A stretch of DNA of 64,000 nt from Echinometra lucunter (lineage: Eukaryota > Echinodermata > Echinoidea > Camarodonta > Echinometridae): the NCBI GenBank assembly GCA_029962745.1, contig CM057157.1, forward strand, positions 23,492,088 to 23,556,087, read 5' to 3'. This document shows, one piece after another, positions 44,800-57,194 of this stretch (the stretch's first letter is position 1; each line of letters starts with the position of its first letter). Position numbers and translations under genes: made by a program. Under the pieces are notes generated by a model. It was given only the letters and a program-made list of their open reading frames with translations. It was not told the origin of the DNA and searched no databases.

Positions 44800-45540
44800 A
44801 TAATAGAAAAATGAAAGGACTCTTTCCTTGTCATTTTATGCATATAAGAATATTTTTGCTGTAGACATCACTCATCGCACGTTCGGAGCTTTAAACCAAA
44901 ATCTCAATTTTCAGCATTTCGATCTGTAAGATCCTCATACTTTACCAGAACGAGTTATGACACAGCCTTATAAGTTCCTAACCCTATGAACTCGACAGGA
45001 TAAAAAATAAAAGACTTCCGAAGGTAAGGGAGGCATCGGTTTCCTTCAAGGTTGCGGGAATATTAATGCTTTAATGTGCCTAATTATAGCTGGAATAAAT
45101 CGGGTGACTGGCTCAGAGAGGAAGACTTTATTCACTCTCAACATGCTCAACGTTTGTTTCTGCCACTCATTTGTCATTCTTTATCAGTGTTTATTCAGCG
45201 TTGATCCTTCACTGAAGTCCCACCTTGGAAGCTTGCCCATGAAGCCAATGTACATGGGTATTTAACCGGAAGAGATTGAACAAGAATTAAAATCAATACT
45301 TCGACGGCTTGCTATGGGTGGGTCTTGATCATAAAGGTAATTTCAATGTTTCATGTTGGTGGGAAAAAAAACATAGTAGAGAAGAGCACTCAAAAGAAGC
45401 ATTTAAATGATTTTTTTAGGTCTTGCTCTTATCAGAAAAATTAATAAAAAAAGAATGGTTCAACCAGGTAAAATATGAGTATTATATAATTCATATAGCA
45501 CCAGTGTTTTTAATGGCAAGCACAGAGGGAACAGAAATGC
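44800..45540. other. Intergenic sequence; no gene recognised
   Basis: No domain or good splice context in either strand. Confidence 0.5.
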
Positions 45541-45546
45541 ACATGA

Positions 45547-45682
45547 AGAAGAAGAAGAAAGGAAGAAGGAGGAGGAGGAGGAGGAGGAGGAGAAGGAGGA
45601 GGAGGAGAAGAAGAAGAAGAAGAAGAAGAAGAAGAAGAAGAAGAAGAAGAAGAAGAAGAAGAAGAAGAAGAAGAAGAAGAAA
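45547..45682 (+). repeat. (AAG)n / (AGG)n microsatellite
   Basis: AAG, then AGG, then about 70 bp of clean AAG. Poly-Arg and poly-Phe frames are artefacts. Confidence 0.95.
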
Positions 45683-45782
45683 TTGTGTATGTTGTCAATA
45701 TCCCTGGTCAAGATAAGTTATAAAGTGGTGATTATGGAAGTTTCTCAGTTTATAAAAGGAAGTTAACAATAATAGGCATTTA

Positions 45783-45900
45783 TACACTCTGAATTTCTTA
45801 GACTTGAACAAAGGACAAAATAATCCACAATTCGATTAAAAGTTTTCATCTAACAGATTCAGAAATCAACCTTATTGATTATACTTTTGGATTTGTCTCC
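45783..45900 (-). mobile_element. TA-flanked MITE, copy 3, truncated, opposite orientation
   Basis: TACACTCTGAATTTCTTAG and AACAGATTCAGAAATCAACC follow the reverse strand of copy 1. The other end is missing. A further 24-base trace, ACACTCTTAATTTCTTAG, lies at about 46399. Confidence 0.6.
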
Positions 45901-46261
45901 CTCCCTCTCAATCATGTCAATCACTTAAATTAATATCAAGGCAAAAAAAAAAAAAAAAATTATGTTGCCCTCAATCGACCAATCGTAAAATGCGAAAAAA
46001 CAGGGTCGTATTGTTTTATTTTTTTATTTTTAGGAGACCCAAATATACAAACGCACCGTTTTTGTGAGAAAATCTCAGATTTGGGCGAAGAATTTGCTAA
46101 ACTTTGTATTCAATGGCTTAAAAACACTTTTATATGCATTTTGACTGCGTTCTGCCCGCGTTTTCCCCATTTGAAACTCCTAAGAAAATATCAGAAGACT
46201 CAACTCTCTCACGTCACGCAACTGCACATATTACACAGAGTGTCGGCTCCTGCCATTTTTC

Positions 46262-46283
46262 GCTCTTCTTCTTCTTCTTCTTC

Positions 46284-46323
<40 letters not shown>

Positions 46324-46345
46324 TCTCCCTCTCTTTCTCTTTTTC
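46262..46345 (+). repeat. (TTC)n-(CT)n microsatellite
   Basis: TTCTTC units followed by CTCTCT and imperfect pyrimidine sequence. Confidence 0.95.
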
Positions 46346-46557
46346 ATCGTACAGCCGTAGGCTCAGCTGCTGATTCCTAACTACTTAAACTTGTGTCTGT
46401 ACACTCTTAATTTCTTAGATTAGGCAAAAAAAAAAATTGTTATGTTGCTCTCACATGCACACAATTTAACAGTTGGGTCGGTCGGTCGATTTTTTTTTTT
46501 TCAAAACTACCCCACTGGACTGTAACTGTTATGCACGCGAGCGAGCGCGAGGGGCGC

Positions 46558-46582
46558 GGGGGGGGGGGGGGGGGGGGGGGGG
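46558..46582 (+). repeat. Poly-G tract of 25 bases
   Basis: One of the two longest G homopolymers here; it follows a GCGAGCGAGCGCGAGG stretch. Confidence 0.9.
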
Positions 46583-46589
46583 AGAAATG

Positions 46590-47419
46590 ATGTGACCATT
46601 GGAAGAGAGAATTTTTCAGGCGTCATCAGTCATCGTCCAAAGCTCATATTAATTGAATCACACAACCAGAAAAATTCTGGAAATCGTCACTGTAATGAGT
46701 AATTATTCCACCTTCAGAAAACTGAAATCAGTAAAAGTCAATATTTGAACTTGATTTAACCTTCATGCATACTGAGCATCAAATTATTTTTCTCCATTGT
46801 TTATCAGAGAAAAGGGGAAAACGCGGGAAGATAATCTCATGTGTGGTGCCTACCATGCCAACAGGAGACTGACAGCAGGCATAATATTATATAGCGGTTA
46901 AACGGATCATAATTTTTTCTTTGTATTGATTCAAGATCCTCACTGATTGAGGGTCTATCGATTTTATACTGAAATAGGGTAATTGTAATTAACATTGTGG
47001 GAAAAGAATACGTGTCAAATCTTCAAATATTTACAGAACTCCAGAAATATTTCATCGTTCTCTTAAAAGATTCCGGGAGAAGCATTGGCTTGGAAGAATG
47101 ACTTTGGCATCAATATACATGATATATCCTCGCACGAGAAACTATTGCAGGCAAAAGGGAGAAAGGCAATTTTTTTTTTTTTACATTTTTAAAGGATGAA
47201 TTACGCTGCAGTTCTGTGAGTGTGCTAACTTCATAGGCTTTAACACAGTTTCAACTATTTTGAGAAATTGGCGCGAAATATTGTGCGCATATTGTTGTTA
47301 GCTTCTGTATAGTGATGTATGTACAAGTCATGGTTTTTGTTTATATACTATCATGACTATATTTTGATATAGGCTAACGCGCCTGCTTTGATATAAGCGC
47401 TAAAGAATTCAAGAACTTT
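46590..47419. other. Intergenic sequence; no gene recognised
   Basis: AT-rich, with a poly-T run at about 47171. No exon supported. Confidence 0.5.
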
Positions 47420-47562
47420 CCTCCTTCCGAGAACCCCTATTACCTCACGTGGGTGGAGAGTGGCACCCGAGGAATAATATTCTGCCAAAGGGCGTTAGGG
47501 GTGTGGCAGGGATTCGAACCCCGTACCTTGTGATTCAACGTCCACTAGACCACAGAACCGGT
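47420..47562 (-). mobile_element. tRNA-derived SINE
   Basis: On the reverse strand: TGTGGTCTAGTGGACG (box A), GGGGTTCGAATCCC (box B, perfect), then CCCCTAACGCCCTTTGGCAG and CCACTCTCCACCCACGTGAG. This is the same head and central body as the SINE at 33.4 kb. Confidence 0.75.
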
Positions 47563-47569
47563 CCTATCT

Positions 47570-48070
47570 AAGTCATAAATATAGGTCTGTGAAACGAGGA
47601 TCGGCAGGCAGATATGCTATACTGAGGGGCATGCACATGCAGGGGGCATATTTTGCTAGCAGTCATATCAATATTTACTATGTATGGTATGGATACTGAT
47701 GAAGAGAACAAAATCGCGTTTGTTGTACATTTAAGATCTTGCCACAAACATACATTGGATACTGACAGGGATGGTAAAACTCTCTGCATTTTGATATCCA
47801 CCACATGCTATATATAGGCCTACTATACACAGATGACATAGCTGAAAAGAAATATGAGATATTATTACACTGAAATGTATCATGAGCATGCATTGAAAAG
47901 CCAAGTTTAGGTGAAATAAATGCGTTTTCAAGAGACTCATCAGCCCACGGATTTTGTTTTATAGTTTAAAATTATGTGGGTTCACATTACGAGAAAAGTG
48001 CAGTGCAAGGACATAATCAGTGTAATCAATATAAAACAATGTGGGAAGAGCATGCTGATCACTATCACTG
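47570..48070. other. Intergenic sequence; no gene recognised
   Basis: Overlapping short reverse frames carry no domain. Confidence 0.5.
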
Positions 48071-48074
48071 AAAG

Positions 48075-48075
<1 letters not shown>

Positions 48076-48148
<73 letters not shown>

Positions 48149-48150
48149 GG
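48076..48150 (+). repeat. (GA)n microsatellite
   Basis: Nearly pure GA for about 75 bp, ending in GGGAGGGAGG. Confidence 0.95.
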
Positions 48151-48390
48151 AGGGAGGTGGGTGGAAGATAAGAATTGACTTTCGCACTAGTAATTTTCCA
48201 TTTTCTTTGTTTCAGCTTGTAAACGTTGATAGAGAATCGCTGTGCAGGTGGTATATGAATATTAGTGCGCAGCCTTGTATCCTAGGTCCATTAAAACGTT
48301 GAAGGTTCATCGCTACTATCAACACTCGAATGAATATTAAAATAATTATGAATGAAATTTCAAGCTAGTCTTACTCCAAGATATAATCTG

Positions 48391-48391
<1 letters not shown>

Positions 48392-48421
<30 letters not shown>
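48392..48421 (+). repeat. Poly-G tract of 30 bases
   Basis: The longest homopolymer in the window. A poly-C/poly-A strip follows at 48541-48570 and CAGCCGCCCCTG, a hAT-like terminus, at 48609-48620. Confidence 0.9.
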
Positions 48422-48422
<1 letters not shown>

Positions 48423-48629
48423 GAGAGCTCAGAATGAATTTCTGTTTGGAAACTTTGATGTGCTTGCCCACTCAACTAATCAACAGGCCCTATAACACTA
48501 CAAATCGACCTGCTAAGGTCCTAAATAAAATATTGGGCAGCCCCCCCCCCCCCAAAAAAAAAAAAAAAAGAAAAAAGGGAGAGGCTCCCCAAATTCATCA
48601 CGGACAGTCAGCCGCCCCTGCAAATGACT

Positions 48630-51484
48630 GCTCTTCCTTTTAAAGGGATCCAGTAACTTTGAGGAGGCTTATTGTTGAATTTCGATGCCTGTGTTGTATA
48701 AAGAAGTTCAGATGGATAATATAAATAGTCAGGAATATAAAGGTTATGAAATATTATTCTCAAGATACCTATCACTGAATACCGCGACTTTTAAAACCAT
48801 CCTGGGTGCGCATTGAATAACACTGAAGTTTATGAGTAAAAAAGGTCTGGCATTTCCGGCCACTTTTTTTTTTTTTTTTTTACTTTTCGTGAAGCACATG
48901 GTGATTCTTTCGAAGAGCATTTTTCAGGGCTTCATTTTACGAAATATTACACACTGTATACACTGATAGCATGTTGGGCCGTGCAGCTCAGATCTTTAAA
49001 AGTTACAACGGCTTTAAGAATGAGTTTAGCCATTTCCAAATCTGTACACTGGTCTTCACCATCTCAAATGATTTGTTGTCGTAAATTTGGGAATTGGGCT
49101 CTTGTAATAATATAGAGGACGGCGAGCTGATTACCGTTTAGTCTATAATATAATTGGGCCTATAGGCCAGTCTCACCTTTATAACCGCGAGAAGAAAAGT
49201 TCCATTGGCATAGATGCGAGGCTATGCAAAGTGTCTAGTCAGGATTACATGTTGATATTAGGTCTGCTATGATTAGTTTTGAGGTATATATTCATTATTC
49301 AATCATCAGCCTGGTGCACCATTACAAAATATTGATAGATAATTGATTGAGGGTCAAATAAGACTACTAAGTGATATTGCTTTGTTTTGAAATGCCACCA
49401 TGACCTTTATTTTGACATTTTGCAATATTTATTTTCTTAAATTTGAAGGTACAAGTACCATAATCTAGTCTTGGCTTAAAAATATAACATAAAATATTCG
49501 ATATTCGACCTTTATTTAGCTTGAAGACAAATAATCAGATGCAGAGAAAATTGAATGTGGGGGGAGGGGGGGGGGGGGGTGGGGTGGGTGGGCACATGAT
49601 ATTATTATGTTCTATCCGATACCACTGTGACACTTTCCAATATTATTATCTAAAATGTTATGGCGCCGTTATGAGGGTGTCGTGGTTAAAATGGCAATCT
49701 TGACTCCGATTGTTTAATATCATTATAAGAAAGGTACTTAGTTTGAATGATTGATGAACGAATCCTCAGTACCTTTCTACCAATTAATTCATGATGAATC
49801 ATCTTATCAATGTAAATGTTCGTATGCCAAAATAGAAAAAATCAGGGTGAGCTTTAGAGCTTTCAAAACAGACTATAACCTATTCATTTAAGTATGTGGA
49901 TATATATGGGTGTAAGTGCGTATTTATATATATTTACTTGTTTATTCATTCACTTATTTATCATTTCTTTACATATTTATTCACTTATTTATTTATTGAT
50001 TTATTAATTTATCTACCATTAGATCTGATTTGATCTTCATTTGAACTGTTTATTGGTTTAAAATCTTCGTGATGGCGGCATCCAAATTATATATTTGACA
50101 AGGAAGATGTATCTTATTATTTCATGGTACTGTAACATTTTCTGACAAGCAAGCACTCCAGAACACTCCCCCCCCCCCTGTCATCACCTCAAAAGATTGG
50201 TGTGTGTGTGTATGGGGGGGGGGGGTTAGGTCACCAACTTCGAGTTGTGTATAGTATACCACTACAAGAAGGGGTACGGGCCGTTTTAGCCCCCCCCCCC
50301 CCCACCACCACTGATGATACCCGTACACAAGAAACCGTGTCCACCAGCAACTGTATTTGTCTGTGGGTTTAAGATGAATCAGAGAATGAATCATCGTATC
50401 CCATAGTCATGACAGTGTCACGTGATCTACAAAATGCTCACCGCATTTGAAGGTTGTCGTATCGGGCATATTGCATTTTAATGCTATTTTTTATTTCAGC
50501 ATCATTTTTAAGGGCGATTTCGTGTTTTCAAAACTGCATTTTTATAACCCTTTCAAACCTCCAGTATGCAGATATAATTGATGGAAATCGTGGTCTTCAC
50601 ACAATGACATAAGAAAGAAACATGAGTTTATTAGTGGTTTGACAGAGGATGGCATGGTCCATGGATAGAGTGTATGGTTTTTCCTTCTCTTTATTCTCAT
50701 TTATATAGGTGAGAGGGACATTAGTCCTACTTATATCGTAAGGGACACAAAAGAAGTTTCGTCTAAAATAATAAGTAAAATTAACAGTCATTTTTTAAAA
50801 TGATGAATCGCTTTAGGTGACCAACTGTTAGAATATGACTCATCCTGTAGCTATGATCTTTAGCTCCCCTCCTGAAAGAGGTAAATTGAAAAAGAGAATT
50901 AAATTGAATTAAAATAGATAAACATAACTGAAAGCAATAACAGGCAATAACAATATATTTGTGTAATGCATGAAGAGAATCTTGAGCTAATCCTCAAATA
51001 CCAAACAATTTTTTTTGTATACATGCATTTCAGTGATTTTTACTTTGATAAGCTGAAGTTCCGAACCCCTTTACACATAGAACAAAACATTTTACATGTA
51101 CACATGATTTTTTTATGTTTCTCGCCAAAGCTGCCAGCTTCCTGCTAAAATCATTTCAGAATGACTTTCATAGGTATTTTCTCTTGGGACGAAGGTTCTT
51201 GGAATATAACAATGCTTGTAGCTGATGTTACGTACATTATACAGTATTTCTAATCAGTGCTGAATACATGTACTGCTTTTTTGCCTACATGAAACCTAAC
51301 ATTATGAACATGGAATTGGAGGCTTCATGAACATGATGAAAATAACACGTGATACAGAGTCACGTGTTTGTATAACCATGGATCTCATAAGATCCATGGT
51401 ATAACGGATGAGACCGAGTGAAGAAAAAATCCTGTCATGACAATGATGGCTATCACGATGTGATTATTATATAACATGCCTAAA

Positions 51485-51515
<31 letters not shown>

Positions 51516-52746
51516 GGGGGGGGGGTTCAATAGCAAAATGAATGATTGTTTACAATCCAAACTGTCCTTAAAGAAACAAACATATATATTTTTTCTAAAT
51601 AATGGAACACACAAATTAGGTGCATCTTTTGGTGGTTTGGGCTTCCTTGATTCATAGCAGAACCCCTAGTTTTGTAAAGCTCTGCATCGAGCATCAACAG
51701 AATGAACACGGAGCAATTTAGGGATAATGACTGTTAAACAAGTGATAACAGACGGATGTTGGGAGGAAATTAATGATATTCTAAATTGATTCTGAATCAA
51801 AGAAATTATTGTGCCATTTTGAGCTATCAAAATGAAAAGCAAAAAAAAAAAAAAAAAACCCCAATAATTTGGTTATCAAAGTAAAACAGAACATAATTAT
51901 TCAGTACACTGAGTACAAAAAGAAAGTTCTGTTCAAAACATCTACAGACGATTAAATTGATATACACTCTACGAAAGCAAACCATTATAATGCGCTGTTC
52001 GTTGAGCAGAAACAGACCAAACCATATTGTTTTAATTTTTATATGCATTTTTTAAAAATCAAAAGGTGATTTAAAGTAACCTTCATCAGTTTGAGTGTAA
52101 AGATGATAGCAGAATTCAGGAGTAGCAATTTGATTTCAAGCTTCTCCATCTGTCCATAGAATATTACCAGCAAAAGACAAATCATTTAATTTGAATATTG
52201 TAATTGAAAAGCAGTCTAATATGTAAATGCTAAGAGAGAACAATGCATTTATTTGAATGCAAATGAGTCAAGGTCTTGTGGAAAACTATTGAACGAATGA
52301 TTCTAAAAATATAATATATATGTATTTGAAAATTATTTTTAAAACACAAGTTAGATCGATGATAATTGTCATATAATTGAATTCAAGAGTGCAGATTAAA
52401 AGAAATTCAGGATTAATCTCATTATAAACCTCCGTCGGTATATTTATTTTTAGAGATCACATTAAAAACCGTGGATAAATTTTAACTCAGAGTGACGTCA
52501 ATTTTGGAGTTGTAAATTTATTTGTCCATATTTAGTTGTTAGCCATCATATGTAGTGATCCTCTATAAAAAAAAAAAAAAAAAAAAAACAAAAACAAAAC
52601 CCGAAAACGCTCCGTCTTGGATTTTGGTAAAGTGTAAATATTTCATGTATAGCAAGATTTAAATTGGAGATGGAAAAATAATGATGATAAAATGAGTTTA
52701 CTTTTCAAAATAGAAAACTAGAGCAAAAATATCAATACAAATTGCA
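48630..52746. other. Intergenic sequence; no gene recognised
   Basis: Contains poly-G/C tracts near 49567, 50168, 50215 and 50289 and a poly-T run at 51490-51516. An exact hairpin ACCATGGATCT-CATA-AGATCCATGGT lies at 51375-51400. No exon supported. Confidence 0.55.
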
Positions 52747-52964
52747 AAGATATTTAGAAATTCAACTTTGTTCTCAACACACTAGAAAATTTAACTCGAC
52801 GGGGGCGCTACAAGCTTCCGAATGTCTACGACCCGATCATCGATCGTTACGTCAGAAAGGTCAAATCGGGTCACATCGTTGATAAAGGCTGCAGTGGATA
52901 GCCGAAAATTTCGAGGTAAATTTTCTAGTGTGTTGAGAACAAAAGTTGAAATTCTAAATATCTT
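52747..52964. mobile_element. Foldback element with ~53-bp arms
   Basis: Left arm AAGATATTTAGAAATTCAAC...AACACACTAGAAAATTTA. The right arm is its reverse complement with few changes. The 110-bp loop is GC-richer (GGGGGCGCTACAAGC) and non-coding. Confidence 0.75.
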
Positions 52965-52969
52965 CTACC

Positions 52970-53510
52970 AACACAGATGAACTTTCATGATCACACTGCA
53001 AGGATGTAAGGATGACAATTGGAAACATGACGGGTATTATTATCACGTTCCTAACCTTATATAGACATGTTGATTATGTAAATGACGAGTAATGCATATC
53101 GGAATGTATCGGAAGGAGGAAACGTTTACCATACCATTGTCTGTCGACCATTTAAAGCTTAAAAGCACTTACAAATTATGAATAATTGCATTAATATACT
53201 CATTGAAATTATTATAATGTTGATTTCAGTGCGTCACTGTCATAAAAGGCAGTTTGCTTTTCGCATTGGCCCAGTTTTTAAAATTCAAATTCATGTCTAT
53301 CCATGGGCGTTAATCTCTTTTCATGGGACAAAATAGAAAAGAAGAAAGGTAGGGAAACTATTGAAAATATTCCTATCAACCCCTGAACCCCCCCCCCCTC
53401 AAAAAAAAATCCACCTTTAAGCATGGTATGGAAAGGTGGGAGGGAAAACGTGTTTTCTTTGCATCAGATTCTGTTGAAATGGTGCAATGTCGATGTTTTG
53501 AAAATGTTAC
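52970..53510. other. Intergenic sequence; no gene recognised
   Basis: Poly-C and poly-A strips near 53388-53408. No exon. Confidence 0.5.
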
Positions 53511-53514
53511 TATT

Positions 53515-53545
53515 ATCATCATCATCATCATCATCATCATCACCA
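53515..53545 (+). repeat. (ATC)n microsatellite
   Basis: About 9 ATC units. Confidence 0.9.
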
Positions 53546-53679
53546 TTATACCTTATAGAAGAAAAATCAAAACATCAACAACAACAACAAAAAAACCCAA
53601 AACAACACACGAACAAAAAACCCTGAAACATATATACCAACAACAAGCAAATTAACAAATTAAAACAACAACAACAAAA

Positions 53680-53796
53680 CCGCAACGATAAAGAGGCGTC
53701 TCCCTCATCTTCGGACTGGCACGTGCGACTACTCATCAAGCTTATTGTTGTCATGATAGCTAAAATCACAAAAGACAACACTTGCTTGGCACTCAT
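53680..53796 (-). CDS. Possible first exon of a secreted peptide (signal-peptide-like N-terminus); tentative
   Basis: From ATG 53796-53794 the reverse strand reads MSAKQ, then a hydrophobic VLSFVILAIMTTISLM, then SSRTCQ and an acidic SEDEGDAS. This is the n-, h- and c-region pattern of a cleavable signal peptide followed by a propeptide-like stretch. A TATATC lies about 75 bp upstream. No convincing donor site or downstream exon is seen, and the frame then runs into a CAA-rich simple repeat. It may be chance. Confidence 0.2.
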
Positions 53797-53829
53797 CGAA
53801 GCCACTGGAAGAGCGCCAAAACTTTACCC

Positions 53830-56584
53830 CCATTCATGCAGTGTTCAATTTCATTCTCTAGATATATTTACTGAGATTTTAAGTAATGAAGTCTAAATAA
53901 CCATTTAACCTTGTATGAATGAAAAAGGATGGAAGTTTGTCGATCGTGCTCAGTATATATACAGTAATTGAGGCACAAAATTAATGAAGAGAAATTTCAT
54001 AATAGATCTGATTTTCCTTGAACATAAAAAACCCCAGTAATGTTCCTCTACGAACCTTGAAATCTTTCAAGACTGTATCAAGAGGACACGAGCAACATTT
54101 TGTGTCATTCTCTCTATCTGCATATAGCATTTCCCCATTTATTTCAACAGTGGATCTAGTAGTGAGAGGATATGTTGATCAACATGTTTATTAGGCCTGG
54201 GCAATATAGTTTCATGGGCCGGGACGGGGGCAACTATTAAATAATGAAAACTGATTTTGAAAGACCAACGATTCGGGGGGGGGGGGGGGGGGGGGGAGGT
54301 TGTGTCTCCGTTTCATTCTCTCCCCGGCCTCTATTTTCTAGTCGTATTTTGACTAGTAGACTGTCAATTTTGACTGGAATATACCAAGATATTGGACTAG
54401 ACATATTACTTGCACCCAGCTGACCCTTAATCTAGTCAATTTGATTGAATCGTTTTTAGAGTGTATTATCCACATTTTTCCATAATTATGCAGGTGTTAT
54501 GGATCTAGAGCTTTTTTTATGTTGGCTGAAAGATGTTCATCTTTTGTTTCGATAGTGATGAATTCCAACAATCAAATAGTTTACAAGGGATGGCCCAGTA
54601 TGGGGTTTACTCCTCGTTGGTTGGCAACGCGATATTTCTAAATGAAATATTTCATGGATTTTAAAGAAATGCAAACATGACAAAATGAGTTATGTTCGCA
54701 TGTCACTTAAAACCCGATACCATACGTACTGTGGAACGAGTTAAGTAGTTGATCATAATTATTATTAAGAGCTGCATTTTTTAGGTTTGTATATACTAGA
54801 CCATGTAGACAGGGGGAGAGTAATGGAATCCTACACATTTGTGTACTGGAACTGTCTGAATTTACCCCATGTTATTCGAATGTTGTTTTTGTTTTCTGAC
54901 AGTATATGACTTTAAATCTGCATATTGGCATATTTACCTGTATACATTTCATGTGAACGTTCTTCTTTTTTGTTTGTTGTTAATATTGAATATTGTATAT
55001 ATATTCCTTTTTTGTTCATATATTTGTATAAATGTATGTTATTTGTGCCGTTTAAGCGAAAAAACAATAAATGAAATGAAATGAAAATTTTTGCTTACCG
55101 CCATTTCATCATGTTCATGAGAACATGTGACAGCGTGCTCTAGCTAAGTTGCATTTTAGATCATCCCTGTGTTATACTGTGGTCACTTCAGTAATAAGAA
55201 ATCATCCTTCGCAGGAATCTTGAACATGCCTACGCTATCTCCGGCTGAGAGAAAACCAGGACACAATGGCACATTTCATAACACGTAAGATTTGCATACT
55301 AATTTATACCCTTCTGTGAATAACAACGTCGATCACTAATGCTTATTTACGACAATATTTGCATCATGGAATCGTTTTCCAAGACTGATCATGACTGAAC
55401 AATATTTAGTTTTATCATTTGTCATGATTGTATTAAGATAATAATTCTCAGGATACATTCAGATATCAATCATTATGTCTTATGGAAAAATAAAGAGGCA
55501 AATGATATGTTAATCCTAGAGAATTCTCTAGAGAATTTAGAGAAAATAATAAATTTCATAACATTTTCGCCTGGAATTATTCTCTTTTATCCATAGGCGT
55601 TTCTAAACACGCTTGTTTCATGTTTTTCACTGTGGTTATAATTCACGTGACACTGTAAATTGCAGATGCGATCATGAAGCTGTCTCTCCTTTCAACATAA
55701 AACCCTAAAAAATACACGTTTACTGAAGATTGTGTACCTTTTGAGAAACCTTATATTTTGTTTTTCTGCAATATTCTCTGTGAATGAAGCTGCAAGGAAT
55801 TCAGTAATGATTTAAACAACAGACTATATTAGATTGTTCTTTTCGAAAGATTTTTCAAAAAAAAAAAAAATCATTTTTGTTTGTATACGTAACTTTAAGT
55901 ACTTAATTAAAAAAAAAGAAGAGAATTCATGTCCATGTTAAGTACAATGAAATACTGTACATTAGACGATTTTGAATGAACACGGGGGGGGGGGGGGAAA
56001 TCACATCATTTTGAATCTAGACTTCCTTTTTCGGAATTGTAGACATACCATGCTAGAGAGCAGGATGTGGCTAATTCAAGAACATGGTAAAAGTTAACAG
56101 TTGCTACCGGATGTCATTCCTTTCACCCCCCCCCCCCCTGCCGCCCCTTCGTCATGTTATGGAAATTTCCACTAAGTTGTCGATCATTGAGGCAGTTTGA
56201 GGGGAGACATCAGGGCGAAACTAATACAAAGATGTAGCGTTTTGCCCTTGAACTTCAATTCACATTCATGACTATACGATGAGTTGATGGTTAGAGATAA
56301 TACATTCTCCCATGTCATCTTAATGCTCGTGTAAGAGTGGTTTCTTTTTCGATGTGGTGTGAAATGAGGGCTCGAGGTGACTCATGAATAAATTCACACA
56401 CCACTGACTTCACAATGTGATTTTTCTTCTTTTAGCTTTAAAGGTACTATTCATGCCTTTTTTTCGAGTAAAATGATAAAAAGTTTGAATTTTGCATGTT
56501 CTGTATTAAAATACATGAAAATACAAACACATATGAATGAAATAATATAAAGAGGGATGATATATATATATATATACATATACA
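53830..56584. other. Intergenic sequence; no gene recognised
   Basis: Poly-G/C tracts lie near 54276, 55984 and 56127. TTTTGACTAGT words and a TTTTTAGAGTGTA end near 54458 suggest another old MITE. No exon supported. Confidence 0.5.
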
Positions 56585-57194
56585 TACAGGGTGTATCAAT
56601 AAAAACGTTACACTTTTGAAAAATCTGTCAAACTTACACTTAAAAATATTTCAAAGATTTTTTTCATGTTGATAGATGCCCAATATTCTCATCTTTCAAG
56701 GGCCACTAACAAAACAAATTTTCGTTCACACTTGGGCGAACACTGACTGTTTTTATTCAGCGTATGAAAAATGACTTGCGCCATAATGAAAGAAGAGGCA
56801 AAATTTAAAACCAGCTGTTAGAATAAATACTCGCATTCAAAGTAATTGCTCTTTGCTAATACAGAGTTTCCTGACTGCCTAACTGGTTGCTTAACGGATT
56901 GATGGATTTGAGCAATTGATTGATAAATTGATCAATCAATCGATTGAATCATTGATTGTTGATTAACTGATCCTTTTTGTCCCTCTTCTTTCAATTTGGC
57001 GCAAGTCATTTTTCCCACTCTGAATTAAATCAGGTAGTGTTAGCCCAAGCGTGAACAAAAATTTGTTTTGCTAGTGGCAATGGATAGATGAGAATACTGG
57101 GCATTTATCGAAATGAAAAAATCTCTACAATATTTTGAAATGCAATTTTGACAGATTATTCAAAAGTGTAACGTTTTTATTGATACGCTCTATA
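56585..57194. mobile_element. TA-flanked element with ~165-bp inverted termini
   Basis: TACAGGGTGTATCAATAAAA at the left pairs with TATAGAGCGTATCAATAAAA read from the right. The similarity continues through ACGTTACACTTTTGA, ATGCCCA(A/G)TATTCTCATC and AACAAATTTT(C/T)GTTCAC for about 165 bp. The centre carries GATTGATTGAT-like repeats. Length and TA ends suggest a Tc1/mariner-type non-autonomous element. Confidence 0.8.
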
